From positions 1-6,813 of the forward strand of contig JAKAYJ010000066.1 in assembly GCA_021816385.1 (NCBI GenBank): a DNA stretch of 6,813 nucleotides, given 5' to 3'. A model generated the notes under the pieces. The model was not told where the DNA came from. It saw nothing but the letters and a program-made list of their open reading frames with translations, and did no database searches. The DNA is from Thermoplasmata archaeon (GTDB lineage Archaea; Thermoplasmatota; Thermoplasmata; Thermoplasmatales; Thermoplasmataceae). Below, one piece after another: positions 5,943 to 6,813 of the stretch (position 1 is the stretch's first letter; every line of letters starts with the position of its first letter). Made by a program: the position numbers and the translations under genes.

Positions 5943-5947
5943 TCACC
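5943..5947 (-). promoter_or_regulatory. Shine-Dalgarno GGTGA supporting a TTG start for the kinase
   Basis: On the minus strand GGTGA ends six bases before TTG (5934-5936), an ideal spacing against the archaeal 16S 3' end. The downstream ATG (5925-5927) is 15 bases from this site and has only GGGAG two bases before it, too close. A TGA lies directly before the TTG, so no longer start is possible. The TTG start is therefore favoured, with the ATG not excluded. Confidence 0.45.
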
Positions 5948-5973
5948 CGATCTTCTTTCACATTCTTCATGAT

Positions 5974-5985
5974 CTATAATTTTTT
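5974..5985 (-). promoter_or_regulatory. Candidate TATA box for the kinase gene
   Basis: The minus strand reads AAAAAATTATAG here. Transcription starting about 26 bases downstream would leave a leader of roughly 16 bases that contains the GGTGA ribosome-binding site, unlike the near-leaderless neighbours. Confidence 0.35.
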
Positions 5986-6005
5986 CCATGAATTCTTAGC
6001 AAAGG

Positions 6006-6015
6006 TAATTAATAG
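6006..6015 (+). promoter_or_regulatory. Candidate TATA box for purA
   Basis: TAATTAATAG is centred about 30 bases before the purA ATG at 6041, predicting a leader of only a few bases. No Shine-Dalgarno is seen directly before the ATG (TTGAAAAACT), which fits. Confidence 0.35.
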
Positions 6016-6040
6016 ATGAAACAAATTCCATTGAAAAACT

Positions 6041-6813
6041 ATGAGAAGCCTTGTACTTGGATTGCAGTTTGGTGATGAGGGTAAGGGTAAGATAACTGAT
6101 TTTGTTTCCGGAAAGGATTCAATTATGGTAAGATACAATGGAGGTACAAATGCCGGCCATACTGTTGTCACCAGCAAGGGCACATTCAAGTTTCATCTTC
6201 TTCCCGCCGGATCTCTAAGATCTAAAACCATTGTTCTTGGGAATGGAATGGTAATAGATCCCGAAGCGCTTATTGCAGAGATTAAGACCATACTACCAGA
6301 AAATCCTCAACTGAGAATACTCATAAGTTCAGCTGCGAACGTTGTTACAAAACTTCATAAGGCAATGGACAAATCTCAGGAGGAAATGCGTGGGGCGAGC
6401 AAGATAGGAACAACTTCCCATGGAATAGGCCCAACATATGAGGAAAAATACTCAAGAAATGGCATAAGGATTGGAGACCTGAAAGACATTAATATTGTGA
6501 GGCAGAAACTTTCCCTCATTTCAAGAATGAGGGAATCTGAGCTCAGGGGAACTGAATACCAGTCGGAGGAAAAACTCAACCAGCTCGCTGTTGAACTTGC
6601 CGGCTTCTGGCCACAGATCAGGGATTATGTTACCAGGACTGAATCTTTCCTGTTTGACTGCGTGAATAAAAATGAGGAGATGGTGTTTGAGGGTGGTCAT
6701 GGAACAATGCTTGACATTGATTTCGGATCATACCCCTATGTTACATCATCAAACACAATATCTGGTGCCATTCACACGGGTTCTGGAGTTTCCCTTAGAA
6801 AGATAAACAGGAT
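6041..6813 (+). CDS. purA: Adenylosuccinate synthetase, N-terminal 257 codons; 3' end outside window
   Basis: Joins IMP and aspartate using GTP to make adenylosuccinate, the first committed step from IMP to AMP. The frame is open from ATG 6041 to the right edge; the full enzyme is usually 330-430 residues. Seen: LGLQFGDEGKGKITD (6-20) with catalytic Asp12 and the GTP loop; NGGTNAGHT (33-41) with catalytic His40; LGNGMVIDP (66-74); GTTSHGIGPTYEEK (123-136); NGIRIGDL (140-147); and EGGHGTMLDIDFGSYPYVTSSNT (217-239). By E. coli numbering, Thr125 matches Thr129, Arg139 matches Arg143 and Thr235 matches Thr239, all IMP contacts. Two residues differ: His220 stands where E. coli has IMP-binding Gln224, and His127 where it has Arg131. 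Transcribed divergently from the kinase gene. Confidence 0.96.
   Translation, partial: MRSLVLGLQFGDEGKGKITDFVSGKDSIMVRYNGGTNAGHTVVTSKGTFKFHLLPAGSLRSKTIVLGNGMVIDPEALIAEIKTILPENPQLRILISSAANVVTKLHKAMDKSQEEMRGASKIGTTSHGIGPTYEEKYSRNGIRIGDLKDINIVRQKLSLISRMRESELRGTEYQSEEKLNQLAVELAGFWPQIRDYVTRTESFLFDCVNKNEEMVFEGGHGTMLDIDFGSYPYVTSSNTISGAIHTGSGVSLRKINR

Noticed and set aside
1..6813. CRISPR array, tRNA or rRNA gene, or a new defence-type gene cluster
   Set aside because: No regularly spaced repeats, cloverleaf with T-loop consensus, or rRNA sequence was seen, and the genes present are mostly housekeeping with no multi-gene system.

Overview
The window looks like chromosomal DNA of an archaeon of the Thermoplasmata (Ferroplasma/Cuniculiplasma/Thermoplasma type). 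This is inferred from moderately AT-rich DNA, heavy use of AGA/AGG and ATA codons, very short or absent 5' leaders with TATA-like boxes about 25-30 bases before start codons, and a mix of bacterial-type central metabolism genes (lipoyl metabolism, Escherichia-like NADP isocitrate dehydrogenase) with small archaeal proteins. No 16S or tRNA gene is present to fix the taxonomy.

Layout. Positions 2-304 (+) hold the last third-domain end of dihydrolipoamide dehydrogenase (E3). It overlaps by 35 bases the complete lipB octanoyltransferase gene (270-947, +). Convergent to it, two bases away, is a small glycine-rich membrane protein (950-1381, -). A 428-base AT-rich gap follows, with a candidate 55-residue CxxC ORF (1686-1853, +) and a 29-base tract without G or C. 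A DsrE-like sulfur-carrier protein (1810-2130, -) comes next, then a 414-base gap that seems to hold the decayed tail of an IS5-like transposase (about 2233-2496, -). Next is a 394-residue protein with the aldehyde dehydrogenase fold but without its catalytic residues (2545-3729, +), again two bases from a convergent neighbour, NADP isocitrate dehydrogenase (3732-4943, -). An aminoglycoside-phosphotransferase-fold kinase (5052-5936, -) and the first 257 codons of adenylosuccinate synthetase purA (6041 to the edge, +) are divergent and share a 104-base promoter region.

How the genes relate. lpd and lipB form one functional unit: LipB places the octanoyl precursor of lipoate on carrier domains, and E3 reoxidises the finished dihydrolipoyl groups in 2-oxoacid dehydrogenase or glycine cleavage complexes. 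icd supplies 2-oxoglutarate and NADPH. The rest are individually transcribed genes with no obvious shared pathway. The most unusual item is the aldehyde-dehydrogenase-like pseudoenzyme; no new multi-gene defence or mobile system is evident.
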